Part shown: positions 40,134 to 52,679 of the stretch, piece by piece
Position numbering within the stretch: position 1 is the stretch's first letter
Layout of the letters: each line of letters opens with the position of its first letter
Origin: Lumbricus rubellus
Taxonomy: Eukaryota > Annelida > Clitellata > Crassiclitellata > Lumbricidae
Length of the DNA: 64,000 nucleotides
Direction: 5' to 3'
Assembly (NCBI GenBank): GCA_945859605.1
Contig: OX243816.1
Location: 30,265,068-30,329,067 of the forward strand
Notes under the pieces: model-generated
Database searches by the model: none
What the model was told of the DNA's origin: nothing
Seen by the model: the letters and a program-made list of their open reading frames with translations, nothing else
Translations under genes and position numbers: made by a program

Positions 40134-43100
40134 ATGCTTTGGCTCAATCGATCACAATTGGAGAAAGCAGCGTTGTGTCCGTTGATGGTGGTACAGGTGT
40201 TAGTCACTCTATTCGTCTGCCTCTCTCTGTTGACGTCATCTGCGACAGGAAGTGCGTCAACGGCGTCTACGAGGAAAGAACAGGAGGTAAGAACGAATAT
40301 CGTCCGTAAAGTTTTAATATCAGGATGTGCGTTTAGCCTACATGTATGCCAGATGTTATGTGATGTTTGGTGGAATGCGATGAGGACTAAAGTTCGCCTC
40401 AGAATTCAATTCTGAATTATGCAGGAACTTTGCATTGTAGGATTATAAGCGTATTGTACAAAAACTGCACAAAATCAAAGACTTCTATCAAAAACATTGC
40501 AGCAATAAATGTCGGTTAATCAAGGAACACAAACACAAATAATAGACCCACCGAATGCCGCCATACTGCGAACAGCCGACAAACCAAAGAAAAACAGGTC
40601 AAAGGCAAAAAGTACATGTAGCTATGAACATAACAAAGAGCCTAAAAGCTGAGTCTTTCTCATATAGACTTGACACCGGAAATCCATAAAACAACTCTGA
40701 TATCCGCTGGAATGAAATAGTAGATAGGCCTAAATCGCCATAATATTAAGTTCTTAGACTCCACTTAACCTAATATTAGTCACCCTATTTGTCGAGTGGC
40801 TTATGAGGGCATCATTGTAGATAAAATAATAGGATTTCAGACTAAGACAAGCACTTGACTTTAGAGAGATAACGCTCGATTATTGTCGTTTTACAGGATT
40901 ATCTCCGACGTTTCGCCTACATGGGATCCTCAAGTCCTGATCCTCGACTGTCCTCTCTGACGAATCCGGAAGATGCATTCCGCATGGCTGTCAGGAAATT
41001 CCAGAGAATGGCGCGAATAAACATTACTGGTGGGTGATATGGTTAGAAATAATATGTCGCTCAATTAAATCTTAGTCACACAGAAATTAAATTAATCTGG
41101 TCATCTATTAATAGCGCATGAATGCACGGACATTCGTGACTACTCAGTGTAATCACAGTGGCACAAAATCACATTTATCGTCTGTCTGTGTGCCTGTCCA
41201 TCTGTATGTCTGAATGTGCGGCTGTCTCTGTTTGGTGACCTTCACCAATGGATGACTCATCTTATATCGTGTCATCTGTTTGCAACACACTTATCATCAG
41301 GATCTTGACTATATAATATATATAGGCCTATATATTATATTAGTTTTATTGACAAAATAACCGGTCGACACAACGCGACAGTTAACAAGCATAGACAGAG
41401 CAGCGGATTAAAAGTCTAATAAACGTTTTTATACAGCATCCGTGTGATGAAGTTTTTGTTGTTTTTAATGATTAGTTCAAATGGATGCGGTTTTGGGCGC
41501 AAATTGTATTTGCCAGGAAGTCTATAATATGTGAAAAATTTATGAAGAACATGATCCTTGTCTTTAATTATAGCTTTGAAGAGGGCAGCATCAGCAGCCT
41601 GTGCCATAGTGTCTGCTTTAGGGGTATCGGATGGGAGGCCTATACACATGAATACCAGGCAATAAAAGTATGAGTGTTTGCTTCTCCTTCTATTGCGGGT
41701 TGAGTCATCCAGATAACCTCCATAACTTTTTCGATCACTTAGGTGCTTGCCGTCCCTCTCCCTCTCTTTTTTCCGGGTCCCTTTTCTTTCCGTTCCCCTT
41801 TTCCTCCTCTAGGTTTACTCCGTTCATGTTTAAGTGCGTATCCAGATAATTAGGGCATACAAGACCAAGACGAGTGCCATAACACGTTCTATGGTGATAA
41901 TACTATGATTAAGCCACCGTATCAGAAACAGGGAACATAAACCTAGTGATGTTATCGGCAATTGATTCTCGTGCCAATAAGGCTGATAGCAGAAGCGAAA
42001 CCCTGTTACTTCCTAAAACAAACATTACTTTAACAAGTCAAAAGCCAATTGCAGTTGTAAGCCTGTAAGAAAACTGCGTGTAGCACCACATCAAGAGAAC
42101 TAATTAGAGTCACTACCTTCTCTTGTCCATAGTATAGCCTACCTGGTACTAAGTTCATTGACGGTCGGCTACAATGGAGTAGCATCCAATTAGGCTAGAT
42201 GCTTAGATAATTAATTAGCCAATGTGGGATCTTACGTAAACGCTAATTCCCAATAATATTAGGCTTCACAAAGTTTTCACCGCATTTCATCGAGGCCAAC
42301 ACTGGACTAACGCTGACCATTGCTGGTCATTCGCCTCTCTACATACTCATACATTTTGCATTAGAAATGACTCTTCTCATACCAGGCCATTGAACTTCAC
42401 GCACAAATTGACTTTTATTAACTTCATTATTTTGACCATACCCGACGATTCTGTGGATGTATCATGTATGCACAAAAGCACTAAGCGAGAATTGTTTACT
42501 TTACGCCATTTCTTACACCAAGAAAATTTTTAATTTGTTACGAAAGACAGGTTCCGCTAAATCTTACTAGACGCTTCTGGTAGGAAGAACTTTGACGCAT
42601 TCACTACAGAACATTGCAACAGCGTAGATCTATCCCTTCGCAATGCACTTCACATTGCACTGCACGCACGTCTCTCTATGCTGTATGTCTGCACATTATT
42701 ACATTGATAAAATATCAGTTGCAGACAACTAATAGCTTTATCACCTTAGAGCTGGTTATGACACTGCAGGTACGGTTGATGCTGAGACGAAGAGGATGAT
42801 GGAGATGCCAAGATGCGGAGTTCCAGATGAAGTTGGAATGACTTCTGCCGTGCGGCGACGTAGAAGATACCTCGCCCAAGGTTAGCATACGACCTGTGCT
42901 GGCTTCCCAGCCATCTTTAGTACACGCTCGTCGTTAATGTCTAATTAAAGAAGAATGTTTCTTCTTGTTGTACTCTAGCATCCTTAACCCTTTCCCGCCG
43001 GACCGGGTCACCCGTGACCCGACTAACAGGTTATGTATCAAAACAATTCTGGCTGGAAATGGTTAAGGCGTTTGACTGGCACATTTCATAAGTAAGTTAA

Positions 43101-46100
43101 AACATTTAAAATACGAATATTCGGTTAAGATCACATACAAATTTTGTATTGTTTTTATTGACCAGAATTTGAAAAACTTCAAGATTTAGCGTTTCAAATC
43201 GTTTAGGGAAATGGTGGAAGACTAGCCTGACATATCGCATCAACAACTACACTTCGGATCTCCCTCAAGAAGTGACTGCCTCGGAAATGCGAACAGCTTT
43301 CAAGGTTAGAGAAGTTCTCATCACAAATATGATCTTAGGGTCTATCCCAGTGCCACTCACGTCATCATCATCGTCATCATCATAATCATCATCATCATCA
43401 TCATCGTCGCCACCATCACCGCAATAAAACGAACATCATCCTCATCATCACAATCACCGCCACTATGCCATCGTTGTCATAAACATCACTATAAAGTGCG
43501 TCCTTGTCGCAGTCGTCGTCATAATCATCATCATCATCATCAACATCATCATCATCATCATCATCGTCTTCATTGTCGGCGTCGTCGCCGCATCATTATC
43601 ATGATCGTCATCATCATTACCATCACATCATTACGATGAACATCACCATCATGGTCGTTACCTCTGTCAATCATAATCGTCGTCATTATCATCGTCATCA
43701 TCATCGTTATCTATATTCGACCAAAGCTGTAATGTAGACAATGCGACCTAATCTATTATGCTTCCTGTACTTCTTTCGGTCTCTGCCTTCAAGCACGTTG
43801 TTCCTTGCGACACGCATGTCACTAATCTAATGCAACACTCTATAATTCTTGTAACGCAGAATAGCGCATGCACGCAGGGGCGGATTTAATGGGGGCCAAT
43901 CCGGCTATGATCCCCCCCCATTTCAAAATTGCATGGGACGTGGCCCCCATTTGGTTTCAAGAACCTTTAAATCGATGCACGACCAGAGAGGTAATAGCAT
44001 ATTCCGAAGAGATCATGACTAGATGACTAAAAAAGGTCATCAAATTTTTTGCAGGTAAAAAATGGTAAATTTTTCACACATTTCGATTTTTCCCACATTT
44101 CGGCCGGATGACTAAAAAAGGTCATCAGATTTTTGTGCAGAGAAAATGGTATATTTTTTTACACATTTCGGCAAAGATCACCGAAAATTCTGCCCCCCCT
44201 CCTCTTCTAATTTTTTTAATCCGCCCCTGCATTCAGGCATTGTGTTGATACCTTTTAAATAGCATATTTCTATAGCTTGTGACGCTCTTTCATAGACCTG
44301 GAGTGATGTCTCGCCGTTGACCTTCACCGAGGTCACCTCCAAGTACGATACAGTTGATATCGACATAAAGTTTGATCAGTGGAACCACGGAGATGGTGCC
44401 AACTTCGATGGACGTGGTGGGGTTCTGGCGCACGCTTTCTTTCCACAGTACGGAGGCGACATGCACTTTGACGAAGACGAATGGTGGACATCGAAATCAT
44501 ACACAGGTAGCCTACAGGTCTCTAGTTAATCATACACGGGTAGGCCTAGCTGAAAGTTTTTCAAGATTTCGACCGGATGACTAAAAAAAGGTCATCAGAA
44601 ATTTTGGCGGATAACAATGGATTTTTCCCGGAGTTCAGCCCCCCCCCCAAACTGAAATCCTGGCGCCGCCACTGGGACGATCATAGACAACTGTAGTTAT
44701 TGAGTACCGCCTTAGTGTGTCATGACCTAAATGTATCTTAATCAATCCTATCAGGTTATTTCTATTACCGGATGTTGCCTTACATAGTTTTGTTTTGCCT
44801 ACTATTACAAAAAAATGCAACCATTGCCAAGTAAACTTAAACTGAGTGCTTTGTATTTTTGTCTGAATCCAACAGGCACCAACCTGTTACAAGTGACAAT
44901 CCATGAGTTGGGTCATTCCTTAGGTCTGAGTCATTCTGACGTTGAAGACTCCATCATGGCTCCATTCTATTCCAGCTACAACCCTGACATTAGGCTACAC
45001 ACCGACGACATCGCTGGCATCAGATACTTATACGGTCAGTATTCGGTGTATACCGTACTAAATATTAATGGATTGTTTTACAATATAAATTTTCCTGATG
45101 GTTTCTTCCATGGCCAATTTAAACTGTTCTAGCAATATAGGCTTATACAGTGTTTCATTTTCTTTATAATTCACCAATGTCGTTTAGCGTTTTGTACAAT
45201 GCGTACACCAATAGTGCACAGTGTGCATTTACAATTGGAAGTGAACAGCACAGCTTTCTTTAAAATCATTGTTTAAAATGGATCATCGTGTACACTATTA
45301 ACTCAAAAGACACTTTGTTTGGGTTTAAATTCCAAGTTCAGCGTTCAAACAAACTCTGTTAAGAAACGCACTGTTAATAAAATAAACGAACTCTTTAAAC
45401 TAATTTCGTGTCCAAGGTGTCGCAGTAGCAGTATACAGGATGACAGACAGACAGACAGACCATCATCAGCTGTAAAAAAATAAGTCCGTGCTTCTTGTGA
45501 CATAGTAGGATGCATTTTCCAATTTCAAGGGTTTTGCTTTGTCGTGGGTACACTTTTGAGATTACCGTAGGCCTACTATTATATAATACCTTACCGCAAG
45601 GATATCTTTTCATTGTGTTACGTATTTGTAATGTAAGAGATATTATAAAATAATCATATGATTATTTGACTCAGGTATTATAGGCATACAGTGAAATGTT
45701 AATGCTAGTAGGTCCGAGTGAATGATCGAATTTGGCGAATCATGTCTCAACAATTAGGCTTATACTGGAGCAAATGCAATAAGATTACAATAAAGATGTT
45801 CGTTTATTTCCCCGGGGAACTCTAGGTTGGAAAAGAGATGGTCCTACAGTGACCCAGTCGCCTCGTCGAACAACCCTTTGTCATCAGACGCCTCTGGAAA
45901 TCTGCAGCGATGCCACGATAGACGCCATCTTTGCAATTAAAAACGATGTCTATGTTTTCAAAGGTTAGTCATAACTTCAGTCACACGACGACGATAACGA
46001 TAACGAAGATGAGAGATATGGTGATGTTGTTGTTGTTGTTGTTGTTGATGATGTTGACGACAACAACAATGATGATGATGATGATGATGATGATGATTAT

Positions 46101-49100
46101 GATGATGACGAGAACGAGGCGGGTGGTGGTGATGATGTATATATGTGGCAATGTCGGATTTTTGCAAAGATATCAAATAGTTTGCATCCAAACAAAAAGT
46201 CTGCTAAATGTTTAATTGCCTAAGTAAATTTGAACGTCTTGCTTAGAAAACAAGTATGCTAAATGCAGAATAAGCTTACCTATACGTTTTTTTCATATCA
46301 ACAGTATGCGCCCCGGCTTTGTTAATTTCTCAGCTCTTTCACCACTTAGCCCGTCTGACTGGACGCCACGCCATTTAAAGTCCCAGAGTTCGGACCAGCA
46401 CAGGGAAGGGAGATCTGGTCAGTCAATGTTCCTTGCGCTGCTAGGCTCGCACAATGCCAGTTCGGGTATATCTTCTGCAATAAGTTGCGGTGTCCCAACT
46501 TGAATTTAGATCCTTCATAAAACCAAGTATAATAAAGTACGTGAGTAAGAACATTCTTTGTTGGACTACCAGAAAACGCACAGTAGTGTACAGAAGAAAT
46601 AAATAATAGATCTATAAACATGTGTGGAAAGTTATAAAACAAATTCGCGTAACAAAACTTCTTTTGGCAAAGGACTATTACTCGATGTAGGCCTATAAGT
46701 AATCATGAGGCAGGTTAGATCATGTGGCCTGGATCAAGTATTGTATGGAGTAACCTTGTGGGAAGAAGGATGTCGTGAAGGATTACCGATGTAACTAATC
46801 CGGCTGGTAAGAAAGTGCAAGCCATTAAGCCATGAGATAATTAAACGAAAGTACTTACAGCATTCCTAAGCTATAGACCTAATACAAAACCATTCTGAAA
46901 TCCAATCGAAAATAATTGATAACTTTGCAGGCGATCACTACTACATGCTCGACGGGTATGGCATCCTGTCTGGTTATCCAAAGAAAATCTGCGACGACTG
47001 GCCTGGCCTCCCGAACAATATCGACACCGCTGTCTATTGGAAACCAAATTATTACAGCTCGTCTGGATTCGTCTACTTCTTCAAGGTAAAGAAGACAAAT
47101 ATTAAAATATATGAGCTTTTGAAGAGACTTCACTGTCATACATATTGCTCATTTCTGGTTAGAACTTACGGTTAAGCGACCCAACGTCATGTCAGTGATT
47201 TTTAACGATTCGAAGATGCATTCACTCATTTTCAAGTATTTATACAATGTCCCTGAAAGAATGCCACTGAGAGGCGCTACCGAATTTCATTTATAATCTT
47301 ATTTAAATGTAAGTCGTGTATTTTAGTTGCTTCAGTTCGGACGTAACTCGAAAGAGATTTGCTGTTTTGTTGACTTTTATTGAATATTGAAGCTGACCAA
47401 TGTTTCGTATAGCTTGCTTTAAAATTTGAAAATCTTTCTAAGAAGTCTTGTGTACTGTGTAGGCTACATATATTAGCCGGCTAGCGATAAATCTCTCAGA
47501 ATTTGCTCATGTAGGCTCATTCGACTACAAGTCTTCTTGTCAAGATAAGGTGTAAGTTTAGCCTACATTTCATTTTATTTAGAGCGGTGCTTTACGATAT
47601 CAATTCACAGGATGATAAATACTGGCGCTTCGACAGTCAGCGATGGCCACAGAGAAGCAACCCACAGCTGATATCTTGGGAATTTCCAGGACTTCCGAGA
47701 AAAATAGACGCTGCCTTTGTCTGGAGCGGGAATGAAAAGCTTTACTTTATCAAAGGTTGCTTTGCTTTATTAAGAGCAGTTTTGCTTCATTAAGGTTGAC
47801 AAACCGCCTTATATGATCGAAAGTAGCTTGTAATTATTTGACTTAAACCGTTAAATGTTGTTTTGCACCATGAGTTTTATTAATTTTATAGTCTAGTCAA
47901 CACAACGTCATCTCTGCAGGACTGTAGCCGGGTAGCCCGTGTCTTAATTCATATTGACAGTCTGCGCTGACATTGTCTGTTCTTCCTGCTTATAGGCTAC
48001 TAATAGCTTATATTACGCACAAGTAGAGTACAATTAAATCTAAGGAGTGGATTGACTGGATTCCGATAAGATACTAAAACTAAACGGATGCGACACATCA
48101 TTTAGTATTTTTATGAATTTATTATTAGTTGTTGTATCATATATAGTAGGCTACTAGTGTCATGTATTTGTTTCTTTATGCTTGTTTCTGGTTGCATTTA
48201 TTTGATTTTCACTTATTCAACAGACAGTTAGACACCTTAGTTAAAAGCTTTAGATAGTTCGGCAGATGTCAGTTTAGGTTAACAGACCAATGCTCGTCGC
48301 ATTATCATTCATCATAGTGGCCTATATGTTTTAACTAACGATAGCCTATAACTAGAACCATTCGAATGTATGTAGGTCATGGTCCTATACGCCTACGCAT
48401 TGCTCGATGTTCCTACAGACAGAGTAGTTCTACAAAAGGCTCTCTAATAGTGAAGGATCGAAAGCAATTTGTTAACCCTACAGTTACAAGCCAATTGCCA
48501 ACTTAGGCTTAGTCGGTTGCTCATTACTACATATTGATGCTCAGAAAATGTTGGCAAAATGACTAAAATGTAGCTAAACACTAACACGAACAATTAGAAG
48601 AGCAATTGTATAATTATATTGTACTTGTGTAATAGACATCCTATATTAGCGATTAATTAAATGATTGGGTGATTATATCTTTAACAGGAGAGTCTTATTA
48701 TCGGATGGGCAGTACAGGGATAGAGCGCGACTATCCTAGAAGTATGTCTGTGTGGAGAGGACTTCCATCAAAGATCGATGCTGCATTCCAATATACTAAC
48801 GACCGAACTTATTTCTTCAGTGGAACCGATTACTATCGTCTAAACGACTATAGTGTCGAGGTATACAATTATTCATAAGATTTAAAAAAGAAAATCGCTT
48901 CTAAGGAATTATAGATAAAACCTCTATCCAAACCTTTTGCGCGTTCTCAACAGTTGTCTAAGTATACCTGGTAACGACTTTTCTAGCTAGAATTTAGATC
49001 TACAGTTGAGCACCTTGTAGCGAGAGGTCTACTAATATTGCTCCTTTTTATTTGAACGACGGTCGACTAAATTATTAACCCTGCAAATTAAGGAAAAGTC

Positions 49101-49692
49101 ACCAATGTAGGACCTATTATTTTGAGCATTATTATACGACCTCTCAAAAGCTTGACCGACAGATGTAGGCTAAGGCAAAGCTGATTAATTAGGCGGAGAT
49201 CTCTGTGCAGTTTGAGACCATGTAAGATGTCAGTCATGGTGATAGGGTTAGGAGTGATCTGGCGCGATGTGATACGATAATCTACACGGGACTTGGTGTT
49301 CAAGCAATCTTGTTAAAAAAAATGTTTGTGCAGCATCGACAGCAGAGACAGCATCGGGAGTTTCTGGACCCTCAGTGACCTCACGACTTTAGACAAACGA
49401 TTGTACTTTCAGGACCGCCTATTTCTTATCATCTAGCCTATCTTTGCTAAGTTGCAATCACTAATTCGAACATTAATTTATGTTCCAGGTTGACAAAGGT
49501 TATCCTAGATCAACAGCTAAAGTGTGGCTTGGCTGCTCCGATCGACTTCTAATGCAATCAGCAAATACACCCAGACTAGGAAGTCCGGAAGAGGACAGCG
49601 GAGAACAGTTCATAATGGCGACTGGCGTTCAATTACCAACTGCTACCCTTCTTTTAGCAGTCGCCGCCATATTGGTTTCGGTTTTGTCGTAG
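40134..49692 (+). CDS. GPI-type matrix metalloproteinase, gene C (11 exons, 559 aa)
   Basis: Exons 40134-40286, 40897-41029, 42770-42880, 43207-43304, 44296-44506, 44876-45034, 45826-45963, 46931-47085, 47611-47755, 48688-48860, 49489-49692 join in frame to 559 residues. Layout is as in gene B: signal peptide ([15 protein letters not shown]), switch PRCGVPDE (Cys111), RRRRR furin site, [13 protein letters not shown] with His245, Glu246, His249 and His255, SIMAPFY Met-turn, hemopexin domain between Cys315 and Cys508, tail [15 protein letters not shown]. Exon 4 is one codon shorter and exon 8 two codons shorter than in B. Two cysteines absent in B and D appear together: Cys307 (TTLCHQTP) and Cys355 (KKICDDWPG). 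The exon 9 donor (AAAG|GTTGCT) is weak. The B/D-type TATA block is missing upstream, so expression control may differ. Confidence 0.93.
43355..43730. repeat. (ATC/GTC)n microsatellite in intron 4 of gene C
   Basis: Long imperfect trinucleotide tract in the same position as those in genes B and D. Confidence 0.95.
43875..44229. mobile_element. hAT-like MITE with CAGGGGCGGATT inverted termini
   Basis: The 355-bp element begins CAGGGGCGGATTTAATGG and ends TTAATCCGCCCCTG. Flanks CATGCACG and CATTCAGG match at 6 of 8 positions, consistent with an eroded 8-bp duplication. It interrupts intron 4 of gene C between AGAATAGCGCATGCACG and GGCATTGTGTT, which are contiguous in gene B near 32047-32070. 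The interior has a twice-repeated GATGACTAAAAAAGGTCATC palindrome. Confidence 0.85.
44555..44674. mobile_element. Related MITE fragment in intron 5 of gene C
   Basis: Shares CCGGATGACTAAAAAAAGGT and the CATCAG palindrome with the element at 43875-44229 and ends CTGGCGCCGCCACTG, a common variant of the same terminus. The left end is missing. Confidence 0.6.
46000..46135. repeat. (GTT)n and (GAT)n microsatellite in intron 7 of gene C
   Basis: Starts about 40 bp after the exon 7 donor, at the same place as in gene D. The poly-Met, poly-Leu and poly-His frames are artefacts. Confidence 0.95.
46300..46510. other. Unclassified GC-richer insertion in intron 7 of gene C
   Basis: About 200 bp with higher GC than its surroundings and an open frame, absent from intron 7 of genes B and D. 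No terminal repeat, target duplication or known domain was found; possibly a retroelement fragment. Confidence 0.35.
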
Positions 49693-49785
49693 TAAATAAA
49701 AATTCTCTGCAACGGGTCGCTCCACTGGGTTCACAACTTCACTGAATCAGAGTGAACAGTTCCCCGTATTATTCCAGGAAATATT

Positions 49786-50005
49786 GTTCGTATGTGCACT
49801 TGTCATAGCGCCCCTTCAAGCTCGCCACTCAGAGGCGATCCAGACTGCAACGCGGACACTGAATCGGAGTTTGACGCCGAAGCGCTGAGCATTTGCGAGT
49901 GAAGGACTTGCCCAAGGTCCCTACGCGGCGACTTGAGGTGGATTCGAACCTGCAACTCTCCGGCTGCAAGGCAACGAACATACCCACTACACCACCGCGT
50001 CCCAC
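49786..50005 (-). repeat. tRNA-derived SINE, near full length
   Basis: On the minus strand: tRNA-like head with GTGGTGTAGTGGGTATG (A box) and GGTTCGAATCC (B box), a body with GACCTTGGGCAAGTCCTTC, and a 3' end CTTGAAGGGGCGCTATGAC. Inserted just after the stop of gene C. It is the best copy in the window with that at 59110-59312. Confidence 0.88.
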
Positions 50006-52679
50006 AAGATAAATAGATATCATAGATAGATATCAAAATGTAAAAGTTGCGACCGCTGACTAATTGTGTCTTACTTGAAGCTGAAGTTAAAAAATCATTG
50101 TCATAGACTATAGCCTATGTTAAACTTGTGGCAGTCCTGACTGACATCGTTGGAATTTATATTAAAAGTTGTTTTGTTCTTTTACGCATTTATTTGACTC
50201 TTTTTGCCATTTGATATTATATCGAGTTAAGTTTTATAGGCCTATGTGAAAAACAAGGGTACCATTCTATAAGTTTATTTTAAATGTTTGTTACATTATT
50301 CGTTTTGTAACGCAGATTTGTCCCGCTGTGCGGTTTGTAAAAATTGGCCTATTGAAGAGAGGAGATTTATTTGCAGCTGCTGATGTTACTACCATGATTG
50401 TTGTACATAATTATAATCAGAGCACCAACGACGAAACCTCATTCGATGACGCCTAGCAATAAATAATTAATTGTGAGACGCGTTTTATCCAAAGTCTCTA
50501 CATAGTAACCGCTAAGGAGGTTCGAACCCGTGCTGTCTGAGTAACAGGTCGATCGCTCTAACCAGTCTGCCAACGATCACAGAAGTCTTGATAGAAATAT
50601 TATAGGAAAACTTTTTTGCTTAGAATGTGATTATATAGGCCTAGTTGTAAAAATTCAGCGCTAAGACAGTGGCAGCGAAAGCAAGATCGCAATTTTTTAA
50701 GAATAGGTTAATATTGCGTGATCGGTTTAGAAATGAAAAACCAACGTTCGCAATGAATGGTCAGCCCCAAGACACAAGATCATGCTAATACTCAGAATGT
50801 GATTAGTTGCGACAAAATGTAGTGTAATGCGAAATCCTGCAACTTTCATGCTAAGGCAGTGACAAAGGATGCGAAGGCAAGATCGCAATTTCTAAAGAAT
50901 AAAATTGCGTGATCAGTTGAGGAATGAAAAAAACAGCGTTCGCAATGAATGGTCAAGCCTGAAACACAAGATCATACTATGAACGTCTACGTCTATATTG
51001 TATGGTAAGCATTTGTGAGGTTCCGAAAAGCGCTATATATAATTTATATATGCTTGGAATGCCTTAGATGATGCATTGCCTGACAAAATAGAATGGTCTA
51101 GTTACACGACTGTCGGATGATCATCATATAGGTCAGCATCCTAGTGACAGTTCCAAAACCATATATAGGAATATATCCTGTTGCCACCAAGGTGTCTTGT
51201 TTCGCTACTACGCGCGTTTAAGTGGAAGCGCATTATGTTCATATAAGGCAGTAGTGCTTTATAGCCTACAGTCATACACGACACGAATTATAGACCTCCT
51301 AACAGTTCCGGTAAACCCCTAAGATGATGCTAATCAGCTCGAATTGCCAATGATTAATACTAGCTTAATCATAGTCTGCATGACTCAATCCGTCGTGACG
51401 AATTGAACCACAAACTGTGTCGACAGCCTATATAAGAATGTTTCTTCACATCCTAAGCTCAGAGTTGCTCAACAGCGAGTTATAGGCTAACAACGGACGA
51501 ACCGTATCGAAATGTGTTATAATTTTGTTGGTTATAACTTATAAGCTGTTGGACGATTATAGTCTACCTCATTTTAATGTGCAACTAAGGACCATATCAA
51601 ACAGTTTAGGTTTATTGAACTGTAACGGTTGTCTAAAAACACACGCTTATCGAAGTGAATTATTTTATGCCTGTCTTTCAATCGGTTATTCTATGAAGAG
51701 TTGCTGAGTAACAAAATTCGAAAATAACTATCGTAAGTACGAGTCACGTCTAATTTAACTTAAATAAAACCCTGCTAAATAATAGAGTATCACACTCACA
51801 TTCTCACAATCATGTATTTATTATCATCCTATATATCCACATTTGTTCAGTACCCAAACAGCTGTCTTGAAATTTAATTATTGTCAAACGACGCTTAATA
51901 TGAAATAAATTGCAGCAGATTTGAGCGTCCAAATTTTCAAGTTTCAATATTTTCATTAATTTGTCAATTCAATTCAAGACTTATTGACACCAAAGCTTCA
52001 CAGCAACAACAAATGCAAGCAGTAAATATGCATTTTTTAAAATCTAAATAGAGCCACATTATCTACCTCCAAACATGTTTCTTTAGTGTCAAATGGTTAT
52101 TATGGTTATCCGCATTTACGATAGGCTTCCGAAGTGTCCGAATCAAAAGTGAATGGTCATGTTACCGGATGACCCATGCAGGCTAAGACGCAACGAAATG
52201 ATATTTTCTCTTCCTAATTCTACTTAGTCTATTGATAAACCTGTGTGAAAATCGCAGGAGGATAGTTCCAACGGAGGCAAGTCTATGTTTTGAAGACGTG
52301 GAGAGACTGAGCTATTAAAAAATTCTATAAGAAAATGACAGACTAATGAGGTAGAACATTGAGGGTAAGAGGATCGGGAAGGCTGAGACATAATAGCCTA
52401 TAGTTTTGCAGCAGTATTGTTACATACTTACATCCCACTTTTAATAATGAGCCAATCTATTAAGTGCATGATTCAGTATTAGAGCATGGGGCATGGAAGA
52501 CTAGAACAGGCTCTGAACAAGTGCCAGAGTAAGCTTATTAAAGCGTTTGCGTAAAGTTCGTTCCATTTTGTCAAAAACAGGTTCGCCTAAATCAAGAGAA
52601 GAGATAGGCCGAAGAAATCCGGAAGAATCCGAATAAACAGTCGACTGATCGATCCGAATCGACTGATAGCTGCTACAAG
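50006..52679. promoter_or_regulatory. 5' flank and leader of gene D, homologous to gene B
   Basis: Contains the block shared with the gene B upstream region from about 50410: the tRNA-like segment 50511-50573, TATA box 51429-51436, conserved leader, 5'-UTR donor at 51733 and acceptor at 52257. Two tandem paralogous copies of a GATCGCAATTT/TCGCAATGAATGGTCA block occur at 50585-50770 and 50790-50960. No separate gene is seen. Confidence 0.6.
51429..51436 (+). promoter_or_regulatory. TATA box of MMP gene D (TATATAAG)
   Basis: TATATAAGAATG in the same context as gene B (CGACA-CCTATATAAGAATG), 1.25 kb before the ATG and within the conserved flank. Confidence 0.6.
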
